Shown one piece after another: positions 1-8,578 of a DNA stretch of 64,000 nucleotides. Position 1 is the first letter of the stretch. Each line of letters starts with the position of its first letter. Under the pieces are notes generated by a model. That model was not told the DNA's origin, did no database searches, and saw only the letters and a list, made by a program, of their open reading frames with translations. The DNA is from a bacterium A37T11. Lineage in GTDB: Bacteria > Bacteroidota > Bacteroidia > Sphingobacteriales > Sphingobacteriaceae. The stretch spans positions 124,001 to 188,000 of the forward strand of contig FOBR01000005.1 in assembly GCA_900109895.1 (NCBI GenBank), read 5' to 3'. The translations under genes and the position numbers were made by a program.

Positions 1-240
1 TAACGCAGCTACATCGGCCGCATAGGTTTCCATTTCGTGTCCGCTGGAAGTTTGGGTTGAACGACCGTGACCCCTTCTGTCATGGGCTATAACCCGGTAG
101 CCTTTTTGCAGAAAAAATAGCATTTGGGCATCCCAATCGTCACTAGATAAAGGCCAGCCATGATGAAAAACAATGGGCTGACCCTTTCCCCAATCTTTGT
201 AATACAATTCGGTGCCGTCTTTTAATGTTAATATACTCAT
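1..240 (-). CDS. Alpha/beta hydrolase, N-terminal part (cut by window edge)
   Basis: The leftward frame opens at ATG 238-240 and runs off the left edge, giving about 80 residues. They fit the start of a haloperoxidase/esterase-like alpha/beta hydrolase: a beta-hairpin start ([13 protein letters not shown]), the oxyanion-hole segment [11 protein letters not shown], and the HDRRGHGRS turn that precedes the catalytic domain core. The nucleophile elbow, acid and histidine lie outside the window. Substrate cannot be told. The family match rests on the HGWP and DRRGHGRS motifs and is secure at fold level only. Confidence 0.85.
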   Translation of the reverse strand, partial: MSILTLKDGTELYYKDWGKGQPIVFHHGWPLSSDDWDAQMLFFLQKGYRVIAHDRRGHGRSTQTSSGHEMETYAADVAAL

Positions 241-300
241 ATTTTTGAAATTTTTAATGGTAAATAACAGTAGTTAGTATATTGTGCCGATGCTAAGGCA

Positions 301-909
301 CTAAAAATATTTTTTTTCTACATTTACCTTCTCCCGCACATTATCCATGTAATCACCGGCCGGAACCACACCACTATTCCCCCTGATTATCATCCGACTT
401 GGCTTCTTTAAGTACGCTTCTGATTTAGTGAGCAATTTAACCACGTTAATGTCCAGTTTTTCCTGGGGGTTGTCGATTTTGTTTATTACGATGCGTAAAA
501 TGTTCTTTTCATCCACCACCTGCTCATCATAGTTACTGCTGATGATCTCGTCATCTATCATAAACAGGGTGGGTCCTGCATTCAGATTCGTGTATTTACG
601 TTTAAGTTGGTTTAAAGAGATAAAAGATGGCGCATACTCGCTTTTCGTGGTGATCAATATGCGTGCATCGTAAGTACAACCATTTAGCGTGGTATCTCTT
701 TTCACCACTTTAAAGTCGGCGATCTTATATGGTTCTATCGTTGACTGGTCCAATTTCATATTCAGTACCAACTGTCCATTAACAAAAACAGCCACTTTAT
801 GGCCAACCGGCTCTGTCGGGTAGACCACGTCAATACTTTCCAAACCACTATTCTGGGCAAAACAACAAAACGAAAACAGCCCCATTGCTAAAATTAACAC
901 CTTTTTCAT
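301..909 (-). CDS. Secreted protein of unknown function
   Basis: A 202-residue protein with a clear signal peptide (MKKVLILAMGLFSFCCFAQ). I chose the ATG at 907-909 because the 16 codons upstream in the same frame would spoil the signal peptide. The mature part is mixed beta/alpha with alternating hydrophobic stretches (VAVFVNGQLV, RILITTKSE, LRIVINKIDN) and a basic C-terminus. I do not recognise a family. A periplasmic or surface location is inferred from the signal peptide. It points the same way as the hydrolase to its left and the ABM gene to its right, but the gaps are too wide to assert an operon. Confidence 0.7.
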   Translation of the reverse strand: MKKVLILAMGLFSFCCFAQNSGLESIDVVYPTEPVGHKVAVFVNGQLVLNMKLDQSTIEPYKIADFKVVKRDTTLNGCTYDARILITTKSEYAPSFISLNQLKRKYTNLNAGPTLFMIDDEIISSNYDEQVVDEKNILRIVINKIDNPQEKLDINVVKLLTKSEAYLKKPSRMIIRGNSGVVPAGDYMDNVREKVNVEKKYF

Positions 910-1013
910 AATAACTAAGTTTATTTCTTTAAAAACCCTCAATGATAATGCCAACAACTCACTTTATAAGAAGCAGCATTTTAATAGCAAGGCTGTACCA
1001 GAAGCGCCTGTAC

Positions 1014-1307
1014 TTAATCAATAACCCCTTCAAAATGTTCCACAATCGGAAAAGGATCATAATAATGATGCAAAAGTTTTTTCCATTCCAAATATTCAGC
1101 TGACTCCCTAAAACCGATGGTATGGTCTTCTAATGTTTCCCACTCAACCAGCAGCAAGTATTTATCTGGCTGTTCTATGCATTTGGACAGCGAATGCTTC
1201 CTGTATCCAGCTATCGAGCTGATATAGGCTCCTGCTGTTTTAAAGTCCTTTTCAAAGTTTGCCTGGAGTTCCTTTTTGACATATAATATGGCTGCTTCGG
1301 TGATCAT
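1014..1307 (-). CDS. Antibiotic biosynthesis monooxygenase (ABM) domain protein
   Basis: A 97-residue protein of the usual size for single ABM-domain (dimeric alpha-beta barrel) proteins. It shows the family layout: an N-terminal beta strand (EAAILYVKKE), a helix with phenylalanines (FEKDFKTA), the strand LLLVEWETLEDHTIGFRES, and a C-terminal strand ending in FEGVID. Members include quinone oxygenases, heme-degrading enzymes and small stress proteins, so the reaction is not known. It lies 21 bp downstream of the XRE regulator in the same direction and could be co-transcribed with it. Confidence 0.8.
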   Translation of the reverse strand: MITEAAILYVKKELQANFEKDFKTAGAYISSIAGYRKHSLSKCIEQPDKYLLLVEWETLEDHTIGFRESAEYLEWKKLLHHYYDPFPIVEHFEGVID

Positions 1308-1328
1308 GATTATTATTTTAGTGAATGA

Positions 1329-1742
1329 TTATTTCTTCTTCTTAGTTTTCCTTTTGTAGTCTTCGACGAATTTTTGGATTTTTTTAACCAGTTCTGGGTT
1401 AGGTATGTCTTTAACTCCTCCATTTTCATCTTTTATTTGTATATATAGTTCAGCACCGTCATTTATAAGCCGTTTAAATTCTTTCTGAGCAGCCTTTGCT
1501 AAACCTGTATTAATTCGATTATTTGAAAGAAGCAACTCTGAATTATCTATTTCTAAAAGATCACCAATCTTGTCTAGTTGTTTTATAGAAGGTTGGAAAA
1601 AATTCGTATTCCATTTACTTACCGTGGTTCTATTTACTTCTAAATAAAATGACAATAAAAGTGAGGAGGCGCCAGCCATTTTTGTGGCTTTTTTTATGTT
1701 GTTAATATCGTTTTCTTCTCCTTTATTTTGTTTTTTAGCCAC
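1329..1742 (-). CDS. XRE-family helix-turn-helix regulator
   Basis: A 137-residue basic protein with an XRE/Cro-type HTH at about residues 20-70. The recognition part reads VNRTTVSKWNTNFFQPS, followed by the usual LDKIGDLLEIDNSELL helix pair. A C-terminal tail ends in a lysine run. It faces away from the regulatory region 1743-2290. Two inverted repeats there (1847-1865 and 1883-1896) are plausible operators, so autoregulation and control of the rightward transcript are reasonable inferences. The target genes are not shown by the sequence. Confidence 0.8.
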   Translation of the reverse strand: MAKKQNKGEENDINNIKKATKMAGASSLLLSFYLEVNRTTVSKWNTNFFQPSIKQLDKIGDLLEIDNSELLLSNNRINTGLAKAAQKEFKRLINDGAELYIQIKDENGGVKDIPNPELVKKIQKFVEDYKRKTKKKK

Positions 1743-1808
1743 TTAATGAAAATATTAACTTGATAATCAGTAAATTAATAAATATGTTTATTTTTCTTTA
1801 AAAAAAAG

Positions 1809-1839
1809 TTGCTTACAACTACATTTTAATTTATATTTG
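1809..1839 (+). promoter_or_regulatory. Bacteroidota-type promoter, rightward
   Basis: TTG at 1809-1811 and TATATTTG at 1832-1839 are separated by exactly 20 bases, matching the Bacteroidota -33/-7 pattern TTG-N20-TAnnTTTG. The same spacing recurs at three other sites in this window. Transcription would start near 1845, inside the inverted repeat that follows, and run toward the SusC operon. Confidence 0.6.
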
Positions 1840-1845
1840 CCTATG

Positions 1846-1896
1846 TTATAGTTGAATGAACTATAGCCATTATTAAAATATTTGTCCATTTGGACA
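1846..1896. promoter_or_regulatory. Two palindromic operator candidates
   Basis: TATAGTT (1847-1853) and AACTATA (1859-1865) form an inverted repeat with a 5-base spacer over the predicted start site. A second perfect palindrome, TGTCCATTTGGACA, lies at 1883-1896. They are likely binding sites for the divergent XRE repressor or another dimeric regulator. This rests on symmetry and position only. Confidence 0.45.
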
Positions 1897-1985
1897 TACA
1901 CAGTCTCGTCACCGAAAACGACCAACTTTCATCGACGCGAGGCCATCAGGGAGTTCCTTGCCCAAATTTTTTGTAAATTTGCAGG

Positions 1986-2075
1986 GAATAGGGCAAAGGC
2001 CCCCTTTTGGAAGCAGCGTCATGGTTCTTGGTCGTACCGCGGTGGCTGTGGAAAATTGGGGGTTTTTGCCTTTTT
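1986..2075 (+). ncRNA. Candidate structured small RNA or 5' attenuator
   Basis: Bases 1992-2004 pair with 2058-2070 as a continuous 13-bp stem (eleven Watson-Crick and two G-U pairs). After a 2-base bulge it extends by four A-T pairs (2005-2008 with 2052-2055). The stem is followed at once by five T residues (2071-2075), as in an intrinsic terminator. A TAAATTTG element at 1974-1981 would place a start near 1988, giving an RNA of roughly 88 bases, but the matching -33 TTG is at the wrong spacing. The 43-base loop holds an 18-codon frame (ATG 2021) that I do not trust. It could be a free small RNA or the first attenuator of the SusC leader. Confidence 0.4.
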
Positions 2076-2128
2076 AAGCAAAATCAACCTTTCTACCACC
2101 GGGACGTATAACTTTAACCAACGAATAG

Positions 2129-2197
2129 ATGGAAAAAACACGTACCACACCACATTTTCAGCCAGTCTCAAAGAACGTGATCTCCGCACCAGAGTAA
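2129..2197 (+). CDS. 22-codon leader ORF before SusC operon (tentative)
   Basis: ATG at 2129-2131 opens a 22-codon frame rich in Thr, Pro and Ser that stops at 2195-2197, 16 bases before a strong terminator hairpin and 93 bases before the SusC start. Short ORF, then hairpin, then operon is the layout of an attenuation leader peptide. No single amino acid is strikingly repeated. There is no signal peptide, so a secreted role is unlikely. It may also be chance. Confidence 0.3.
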   Translation: MEKTRTTPHFQPVSKNVISAPE

Positions 2198-2213
2198 CGG
2201 TGCCCTCACTACT

Positions 2214-2258
2214 GGCTGCCCGCGTAGTCTGCTAAACGTTAGCGGGCAGCCTCCTTTT
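2214..2258 (+). terminator. Intrinsic terminator/attenuator upstream of SusC
   Basis: GGCTGCCCGC (2214-2223) pairs perfectly with GCGGGCAGCC (2242-2251) around an 18-base loop and is followed by TCCTTTTTA. It would stop transcription arriving from the left, 32 bases before the SusC start codon. So it either ends the upstream RNA or acts as a conditional attenuator for the operon. Confidence 0.65.
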
Positions 2259-2290
2259 TAGCTCATTGTTCATCACAAATCATCAAAAAA

Positions 2291-5200
2291 ATGAAGGTAC
2301 TATACCCCAAGGGATATTTATTGCCTAAATACTGGCTAAAATTAATAAAAATAAAGCGTAAAAAAAGCATTGCGCTATTTGCCTTGTATTTTACATTAAT
2401 TTTCTGCTTTACGCTTTCTGCTTTAGGCCAAACAAAACCAGACACGACTCGTAGCACATTAACCGACTCGGTATTTCAATTGGAAGAAGTACAAATAAAC
2501 ACCGGCTACCAAAAGATCCCCAAAGAACGGGCTACGGGTAGCTTCGTACAGTTAAATCAGCAGCTGCTTAACCGCCGTATATCCACCAACATTACCGACC
2601 GGTTGGAGGGCATTACCAGTGGGCTGGTCTTTAACCGCAATATCCATCCGGGCGAAAATGAATCGCCGTTTAGCATCCGGGGCCGCAGCACCCTTTTCGC
2701 CAACACCAAGCCGCTCATTGTTATTGATAATTTTCCTTACGAAGGGGATATTAACAACCTAAACCCCGGCGATGTTTCCGGTATCTCCGTACTAAAAGAC
2801 GCCGCCGCGGCTTCCATTTGGGGGGCGCGAAGCGGCAACGGTGTCATCATCATCACCACCAAATCAGGCCGTTTCAATTCACCTGCCCAAATTAGCTTTA
2901 GCAGCAACGTCACGGTAGGGGAGAAGCCCAACCTTTATTACCATCCCCAACTTAGTAATACCGACTACATCAGCCTTGAGCAGGACCTGTTTAACAGGGG
3001 ATTTTACGAGGGCTCCATCAATTCCCGCCCGCAGGCCATCCTGTCTCCGGCGGTGCAGGTGCTGCTACAGCAGCGCAATGGCGACCTAACGGAAAGCCAG
3101 GCTGCCCAACAATTAACCGCCCTGGCCCAATATGACCTGCGCGATGACCTGAGCCGCTATTTTTACCGCCCCGCCGTATCCCAACAGTATCAGGTAAACA
3201 TTTCGGGCGGTGGGGCGCTAAACAACTACTACCTGTCTGCCGGTTATGACAAAAACGTCCAATCGCAAACCGGCAACGACTACCAGCGGGTCAGTCTGCA
3301 GGCCAAAAACAACCTGCACCTTTTGGCCGGAAAACTGGAAGTAAACACCACCCTAAACTATACGGGCAATAGCACAAACGCCAATGCCGTCAGCCTCGGC
3401 GACAGCTATCCTTATGCCCGTTTAGTTAATGACCAAGGCCAAGCCCTCGCTTTATATAACAAATCAGGTCGCAGCCAAGCCTATGTAGATACAGCAGGGC
3501 AGGGCCTGCTGCTTGACTGGACGTACCGGCCCTATGATGACCTCTCTGCACGCGATAACCAATTAGGCCTAAACGACTGGCGCATTAACCAATACTTAAC
3601 CTATCACCTGCTGCAAGGCTTGGATATTAGCCTGCTCTACCAATACAACAAAGGCTTCCGCAATGGCCAGGACCTGCAGACCGTTGAATTTTACAATACC
3701 CGCGACCTTATTAATCAATACCTGCAAACAAACTACGCCACGCACAGCATCACCGCAGCCCCCTATCCGGTGGGCGATATACTGTACCTTCGGCAAGACG
3801 AATACCATTCCCAGCACCTGCGTGCACAAGCCAGTTACAACCGGGAATGGAGCCAGCACCAACTCAGCCTGCTTGCAGGCTATGAATTGCAAGACGATGG
3901 TGCCACCAACAACAGTAGCACCCTGTACGGTTATGACAGTCGTAACGGCACCAACAAACCGCTGCTTTACGGCGATTACCTTACCCGCCCCTTTGGCAAT
4001 GTCATCAGCATCAATAGCCAAATCCCGTCACGCACGTTCTCAACCGACCGCTACCTGTCCTATTACGTAAACGGGTCCTATACCTACCGGCAGCGGTATA
4101 CCCTGTCAGGCAGCGCACGGAAAGACGAATCAAACCTGTTTGGTGTAGATGCCAACCAACGAGGTGTACCCCTTTGGTCAGCCGGGGGCAGTTGGGAACT
4201 CAGTAAAGAAACCTTTTATCACCTGTCCTCACTACCTTACCTGCGCCTGCGCGCCACCTACGGTTACAATGGCAATATCGACAAAACCGTGTCGGCCTAT
4301 ACCACCGCCACCCCCGATCTGCCGGCTATAAACCGCTATGGCCAGTTGCAATACATCATTGTCAACCCACCCAACCCCAGCCTGCGCTGGGAGAAAGTTG
4401 CCATGTTCAATGCCGGGCTTGATTTCCGGACACGTAACGGCCGGATCAACGGCAGCCTGGAATATTTCTTCAAGCATGCCCAGGATCTCTTAGGCAACAG
4501 CCCCGTTTCAGCCACTACAGGCATTACCCAATTCAGGGGCAACCAAGCCAATCTGGAAACAACCGGGCTGGACCTTCAACTCGATGCCAACATCCTGAAA
4601 GGAACCCTGGGTTGGACTGCCAATATACTATTCAGTTATGCCAGGGACAAGGTAACCAAATACCTGTCGGCCCCGCCCTCACCGACGGCGATGGCCAATT
4701 ACGATTTCAACTACCCAGTAGAAGGGAAACCTTATAGCCCCATTTTTGCCTACCGCTGGGCAGGGCTTGATCCGCAAACGGGCAATCCGCAGGGATACGT
4801 AAATGGGCAACTCTCCCAAGACTACGCAGCCATCCTCAGTGTACCAAGCCCAAGTGATTTAGCGTATATAGGCCCGGGAAGACCCCAGTACACCGGTTCG
4901 TTGCGCAACACCCTTTTTTATAAAACGCTATCCGTATCTATTAATATCACCTACAAAGGGCATTATTATTTCCGTGACAATTCCGTGGATTATTCCACCC
5001 TCATCCGCACCTTTGGCGGCGTAGCCCAACAGCCCGGCTATGAAAACCGCTGGCAAAAGCCGGGCGACGAACTAAATACCAACGTCCCCTCATTTAACTA
5101 TCCGGTTGATCCCAATCGCGAAGGCTTTTACCGGCTTTCAGAAGCACTGGTTGAAAAAGGCGATCACATCCGCCTGCAGGATATCCGGCTGGATTATGAC

Positions 5201-5383
5201 TTGAGTAACGTAATCCCTACAGGCGTATGGCACGCCGCCTCAATCTATGCGTATGTCAACAATGTAGGCATCATCTGGAAAGCCACGCATAGTTACGTCG
5301 ACCCGGACTTCGTGTCCTTGTCAAACGCCAACAATTATCCATCGCCCCGTACCTACGCCCTGGGCATCACTGTAACCTTTTAA
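2291..5383 (+). CDS. SusC/RagA-family TonB-linked outer-membrane protein (no STN domain)
   Basis: A 1030-residue TonB-dependent transporter of the SusC type. It imports a substrate captured by its SusD partner, using TonB energy. After a long cationic signal peptide (processing near SALGQ, about residue 46) the plug begins almost at once (EEVQINTGYQ, about residues 68-77), with SusC plug hallmarks SIRGRSTLF and ARSGNGVIIITTKSG. The large beta-barrel ends in VTF. It lacks both the STN signalling domain and the carboxypeptidase-regulatory-like domain seen in its relative at 15585-19127, with which it shares the GYQ..KERATG segment. There is no linked sigma/FecR pair. SusD follows 10 bp downstream. 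The gene is GC-richer than the homologue at 15.6-18.4 kb. The substrate is unknown. Confidence 0.95.
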   Translation: MKVLYPKGYLLPKYWLKLIKIKRKKSIALFALYFTLIFCFTLSALGQTKPDTTRSTLTDSVFQLEEVQINTGYQKIPKERATGSFVQLNQQLLNRRISTNITDRLEGITSGLVFNRNIHPGENESPFSIRGRSTLFANTKPLIVIDNFPYEGDINNLNPGDVSGISVLKDAAAASIWGARSGNGVIIITTKSGRFNSPAQISFSSNVTVGEKPNLYYHPQLSNTDYISLEQDLFNRGFYEGSINSRPQAILSPAVQVLLQQRNGDLTESQAAQQLTALAQYDLRDDLSRYFYRPAVSQQYQVNISGGGALNNYYLSAGYDKNVQSQTGNDYQRVSLQAKNNLHLLAGKLEVNTTLNYTGNSTNANAVSLGDSYPYARLVNDQGQALALYNKSGRSQAYVDTAGQGLLLDWTYRPYDDLSARDNQLGLNDWRINQYLTYHLLQGLDISLLYQYNKGFRNGQDLQTVEFYNTRDLINQYLQTNYATHSITAAPYPVGDILYLRQDEYHSQHLRAQASYNREWSQHQLSLLAGYELQDDGATNNSSTLYGYDSRNGTNKPLLYGDYLTRPFGNVISINSQIPSRTFSTDRYLSYYVNGSYTYRQRYTLSGSARKDESNLFGVDANQRGVPLWSAGGSWELSKETFYHLSSLPYLRLRATYGYNGNIDKTVSAYTTATPDLPAINRYGQLQYIIVNPPNPSLRWEKVAMFNAGLDFRTRNGRINGSLEYFFKHAQDLLGNSPVSATTGITQFRGNQANLETTGLDLQLDANILKGTLGWTANILFSYARDKVTKYLSAPPSPTAMANYDFNYPVEGKPYSPIFAYRWAGLDPQTGNPQGYVNGQLSQDYAAILSVPSPSDLAYIGPGRPQYTGSLRNTLFYKTLSVSINITYKGHYYFRDNSVDYSTLIRTFGGVAQQPGYENRWQKPGDELNTNVPSFNYPVDPNREGFYRLSEALVEKGDHIRLQDIRLDYDLSNVIPTGVWHAASIYAYVNNVGIIWKATHSYVDPDFVSLSNANNYPSPRTYALGITVTF

Positions 5384-5393
5384 ACAAGCAGCC

Positions 5394-6758
5394 ATGAACA
5401 TAAAAATAAGAACAGGACTAGGCATACTGAGTATCATCGCGCTTATTTCATGCGATAAAGACACTTTTTTGGGAAAGAAACCCAACAGCAGTATCGTCAT
5501 CCCAACCCGGCTTGATGAGCTAAGGGGGTTACTGGATGACGAAACCAAGATCATAGAAACACCCTTGCTGGGCATCCAGTCATCCGATGAATATTATTGG
5601 ACGTATCCCGACTGGGAGAGTGCCAGTGGTTTGGACAGAAGCACCTATATCTGGGCCAGTAACATCTACCAACAGGACAATAACGGAGCCGTAGCAGACT
5701 GGGACCGCATATGGCACCAGGTATTCCTGGCTAATGTCGTGTTGGAAGGGCTGGCCGGCCCGGATGTGGCTAATCAACCTCTGGCCGAACGAAATGACCT
5801 AAAGGGGGCCGCCTTCTTTACACGTGCCAAAGCCATGTTCTCCCTGGCCGAAGTATTTTGTCTGCCCTATGATGCCGCTACGGCCGTAACCGACTTGGGC
5901 CTGCCCATCCGCCTGTCTCCGGATATTAACATCATAAAACAGCGGTCCAACCTGCAGCAAACCTATGACCAGATCCTAAACGATCTGCTGCAAGCTGCCA
6001 CATACTTGCAGGGAACAACCATACAACCAAACCGCATCAGGCCTACCAAACTGGCAGCTTATGCTTTGCTGGCCCGGGTGTACCTTTCGCAGCGAAATTA
6101 CGAACAGGCAGGCAGTTATGCCCAGCAAGCCTTAAGCCTGTATGATCAACTGCTGGATTACAACACCATCACCGATCAATTTGGCATTACTAATATAGAA
6201 GCCATCTACCAAAACCGCACAGTCAATGCCATCCCGTTCTCTACTTCATCGGGAGTTATGCACATTGACCAAACCCTGTATGATGCCTATGACGAGTTTG
6301 ACCTGCGCCGTAGTTTGTACTACAAAACCGTAAATGGTAGGCTGACCATTAAACGCACCTATACCGGATCTTTCTATATGTTCACTGGACTAGCGGTAGA
6401 TGAACTCTACCTGATCCGTGCCGAATGCGCGGCACGCGACAATCGACCCCAGCCTGCTGCCGCGGATATGAATACCTTGCTTTCAAAACGATTTCGTACG
6501 GGAACGTACGTGCCGGTCAGCTTTAGTAGCCAAAGCGAAGCATTAGCCTTCGTATTGATGGAACGACGCAAAGAGTTAGCCTTTCGGGGTGCTCGCTGGA
6601 GTGACGTGCGCCGGCTAAACAAGGAAGGTTATCATATAACCATGAAGCGCACGCTCAACGGACAGGATTACAGCCTTCCGCCCAATGACCCTCGCTATGC
6701 CCTGTACATCCCCCTCTATGAAGTTAACCAATTTAATTTAACCCAAAACAATCGATAA
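5394..6758 (+). CDS. RagB/SusD-family substrate-binding lipoprotein
   Basis: A 454-residue surface lipoprotein with a lipobox ending at Cys20 (ALISC). It is expected to cap the SusC barrel and bind substrate. SusD features include the N-terminal RLDELRGLLDDE segment, a TPR-like helical core (AKLAAYALLARVYLSQRNYEQA), and the C-terminal signature in which ERRKELAFRGARWSDVRRL is followed by Pro-Pro-Asn-Asp-Pro-Arg. It belongs to the same SusD subgroup as the gene at 14192-15553. Both sit between an N-terminal GYQ-type SusC and a TlpA protein. It is translationally close to the next gene, with one base between stop and start. Confidence 0.93.
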   Translation: MNIKIRTGLGILSIIALISCDKDTFLGKKPNSSIVIPTRLDELRGLLDDETKIIETPLLGIQSSDEYYWTYPDWESASGLDRSTYIWASNIYQQDNNGAVADWDRIWHQVFLANVVLEGLAGPDVANQPLAERNDLKGAAFFTRAKAMFSLAEVFCLPYDAATAVTDLGLPIRLSPDINIIKQRSNLQQTYDQILNDLLQAATYLQGTTIQPNRIRPTKLAAYALLARVYLSQRNYEQAGSYAQQALSLYDQLLDYNTITDQFGITNIEAIYQNRTVNAIPFSTSSGVMHIDQTLYDAYDEFDLRRSLYYKTVNGRLTIKRTYTGSFYMFTGLAVDELYLIRAECAARDNRPQPAAADMNTLLSKRFRTGTYVPVSFSSQSEALAFVLMERRKELAFRGARWSDVRRLNKEGYHITMKRTLNGQDYSLPPNDPRYALYIPLYEVNQFNLTQNNR

Positions 6759-6759
6759 G

Positions 6760-8223
6760 ATGAGAAAATACCCTTTATTCTTCCAATTCATTTTTATTTG
6801 CTTTACCTATATTGGGTTTAGCTCACAATTTGCCCACGGACAGGCGTATCACACAGCCCATATCAGTGGTCACGTGGATTTGCCCGGTTGCGATACATTG
6901 GTGTTTGTGCTGACCCGTTGCCCTACCATTGTGGTTGATCAACTCAGTTATGAGGAAAAAAATGTATTGCTTGACGCTCACGGGCGTTTTAATATCAGGC
7001 TGGATTCCCTGACCGACCCTTTTTATTATAGCCTGTTTCCCGTGGTTGGGGGTCAACTCCATCGGCCCATCACGCGAGGTGACCAGATGCTGGGTATGCC
7101 GGGCGACTCTGTGGATTTCGAGATCGGGTCTGCGAGTATTCGGGCTAGTGGCAGGGGGTGTAATAAGTATAATGTCCATTTTCAATATGACAGCATCCTG
7201 TATTCTCCGGGTGGTCCTGAGCCAAAGGCATACGCAGAAGACATGGACACGCTGATATTATATCGGGCAGAAAACTATTACGACTCCATTTACCAGCAAA
7301 AAAAAGCCATCCTTGACCTGCATAAAAATGAGCTAACTGCACAGGAATATCAATTAATGGCGGCTGACTTGAAAATGGGCAGGCGGCAGTTTGATTTTAC
7401 CATGTTAATAGGGGGCTTGATTTTAAGCCCCATTAACGTATACCGCACCTATTTAGCCCATTTGTTCTGGCGTAAAAACGCCGCGATTGATACCACCGAT
7501 TGGCAAACAGCTACTTATTCGGGTAAATTTTGTGAAATCATTTTTAACAGCATGCTTTTGAAGGAACTATTGTCAAATAAAGACAATATGGATAAAGGTA
7601 AAGTGAAAATAGAAAATCTCTATTATCGCATACGAAACCATTACAATGGTTTATTAAAAGAAAAATTGTTGATCGGATTATTATCCCGTTACAGTACACG
7701 GGAAAACCTGCCACAGTATCTGGATGCCATGGAGCCCTACATCACTACGCCCATCTTAAAAAAGGAATTGGAAGATTACCGAGAACTCAATTTGTCCACG
7801 CAGAAAAATGCGCTGGTACGCTATTTTTCCTTTACCGATTCATTAGGGAACAAGGTCGATTCCACAAATTTGTTAGGGCATATTACGCTGGTAGACCTAT
7901 GGTATACCGGTTGCGGAGCTTGTGCAAAGGCAAAAAATCGATTGACGCCACTATTAACTGACAAGTTAATCAACAAACGCTTTCAGTTGATCTCGATAAG
8001 TATAGACGATCAGGCTAAATGGAAGATAAGCCTTAAAAAGGGTATTTATACCCATCCCTCAGGGATTAATACTTTCACGGACGGATTAAGAGATCAACAT
8101 CCGTTTATTGACTATTATAAAATAAGCGGATATCCAGCCTTTTTCCTGATTGATGAAAAAGGAAAAATTATCTGTCGGACGCAGCTGGTGAATGAAATTG
8201 AAGAGTTGCTAAAAAAAATCTAA
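6760..8223 (+). CDS. TlpA-family thiol-disulfide protein, SusCD-linked
   Basis: A 487-residue exported protein (signal peptide through about residue 27, FAHGQ). An N-terminal beta-rich region is followed by a helical middle section. A thioredoxin-like domain at about residues 350-487 carries the active-site pair C385-G-A-C388 in VDLWYTGCGACAKAK, and the cis-proline region is YPAFFLIDEKGK. TlpA proteins reduce disulfides in the periplasm or at the membrane. The start follows the SusD stop by one base, so it is the third gene of the operon. Together with the convergent MauE pair it suggests that the imported or exported substrate involves thiols, which is inference. Confidence 0.9.
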   Translation: MRKYPLFFQFIFICFTYIGFSSQFAHGQAYHTAHISGHVDLPGCDTLVFVLTRCPTIVVDQLSYEEKNVLLDAHGRFNIRLDSLTDPFYYSLFPVVGGQLHRPITRGDQMLGMPGDSVDFEIGSASIRASGRGCNKYNVHFQYDSILYSPGGPEPKAYAEDMDTLILYRAENYYDSIYQQKKAILDLHKNELTAQEYQLMAADLKMGRRQFDFTMLIGGLILSPINVYRTYLAHLFWRKNAAIDTTDWQTATYSGKFCEIIFNSMLLKELLSNKDNMDKGKVKIENLYYRIRNHYNGLLKEKLLIGLLSRYSTRENLPQYLDAMEPYITTPILKKELEDYRELNLSTQKNALVRYFSFTDSLGNKVDSTNLLGHITLVDLWYTGCGACAKAKNRLTPLLTDKLINKRFQLISISIDDQAKWKISLKKGIYTHPSGINTFTDGLRDQHPFIDYYKISGYPAFFLIDEKGKIICRTQLVNEIEELLKKI

Positions 8224-8257
8224 AAGAAAAAGCGGGCGCCATTCAGGCTGCCCGCTT
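8222..8257. terminator. Terminator between convergent operons
   Basis: AAGCGGGC (8230-8237) pairs with GCCCGCTT (8250-8257). Read leftward it is followed by a T-rich stretch (complement of 8222-8229), so it best serves the leftward MauE-DUF6520 pair. It can also end the rightward SusC-SusD-TlpA transcript. Confidence 0.7.
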
Positions 8258-8295
8258 CCCATTCATCAGTATCGATGAATGTTCAACTAGCTTAT

Positions 8296-8571
8296 TCAGT
8301 TGTCAAAAACAATAGGGCCCCTTTCTGCGGAAGGCACGGAATAAGAGTTGGTCACAGTGCTCCACGTATAATAGCATGGATTAGCAGAGGTGACGTGTTG
8401 ACAATCCCAATCCAAGCCTTTACGGGCAAGGGAAAGGTTAGCAGTGGTCGATCCAGAGATGGTGGATGCATCCAGCGTCTGGGTGGTTAACTTGTGCTGT
8501 GCAACAGCGAGGCCTCCGCCGATTCCCCCGGCAAGGGCCAAAAATACAAATGCCATACTTAATTTTCTCAT
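8296..8571 (-). CDS. DUF6520-like small exported protein with a Cys pair
   Basis: A 91-residue protein that begins MRKLSMAFVFLALAGGIGG and has a signal peptide ending near GLAVAQ. The ATG at 8569-8571 gives the clean signal sequence, and it lies 7 bases after the MauE stop. The mature part is short, Ser/Thr-rich, and has two cysteines 9 residues apart (DWDCQ and NPCYYT), which could form a disulfide loop. From memory of the family, such proteins commonly sit beside MauE/DoxX membrane proteins in Bacteroidota; their function is not known. It could be the substrate of the redox membrane protein upstream, which is inference. Confidence 0.75.
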   Translation of the reverse strand: MRKLSMAFVFLALAGGIGGGLAVAQHKLTTQTLDASTISGSTTANLSLARKGLDWDCQHVTSANPCYYTWSTVTNSYSVPSAERGPIVFDN

Positions 8572-8578
8572 GACACTT

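Noticed and set aside
2015-2050. T-box-like word GGTCGTACCGCG in the leader
   Set aside because: One mismatch from the T-box core, but no specifier stem is visible. The word lies in the hairpin loop and not before an antiterminator, and T-boxes are not expected in Bacteroidota.
1882-2235. 117-codon open frame in the SusC leader
   Set aside because: It runs through both hairpins and an operator palindrome, has an unnatural composition, and has no recognisable domain. The structured-RNA reading explains the region better.
3596-4070. Long open frames on both strands inside the first SusC gene
   Set aside because: Shadow frames of a GC-rich coding sequence with no domain, signal or start context.
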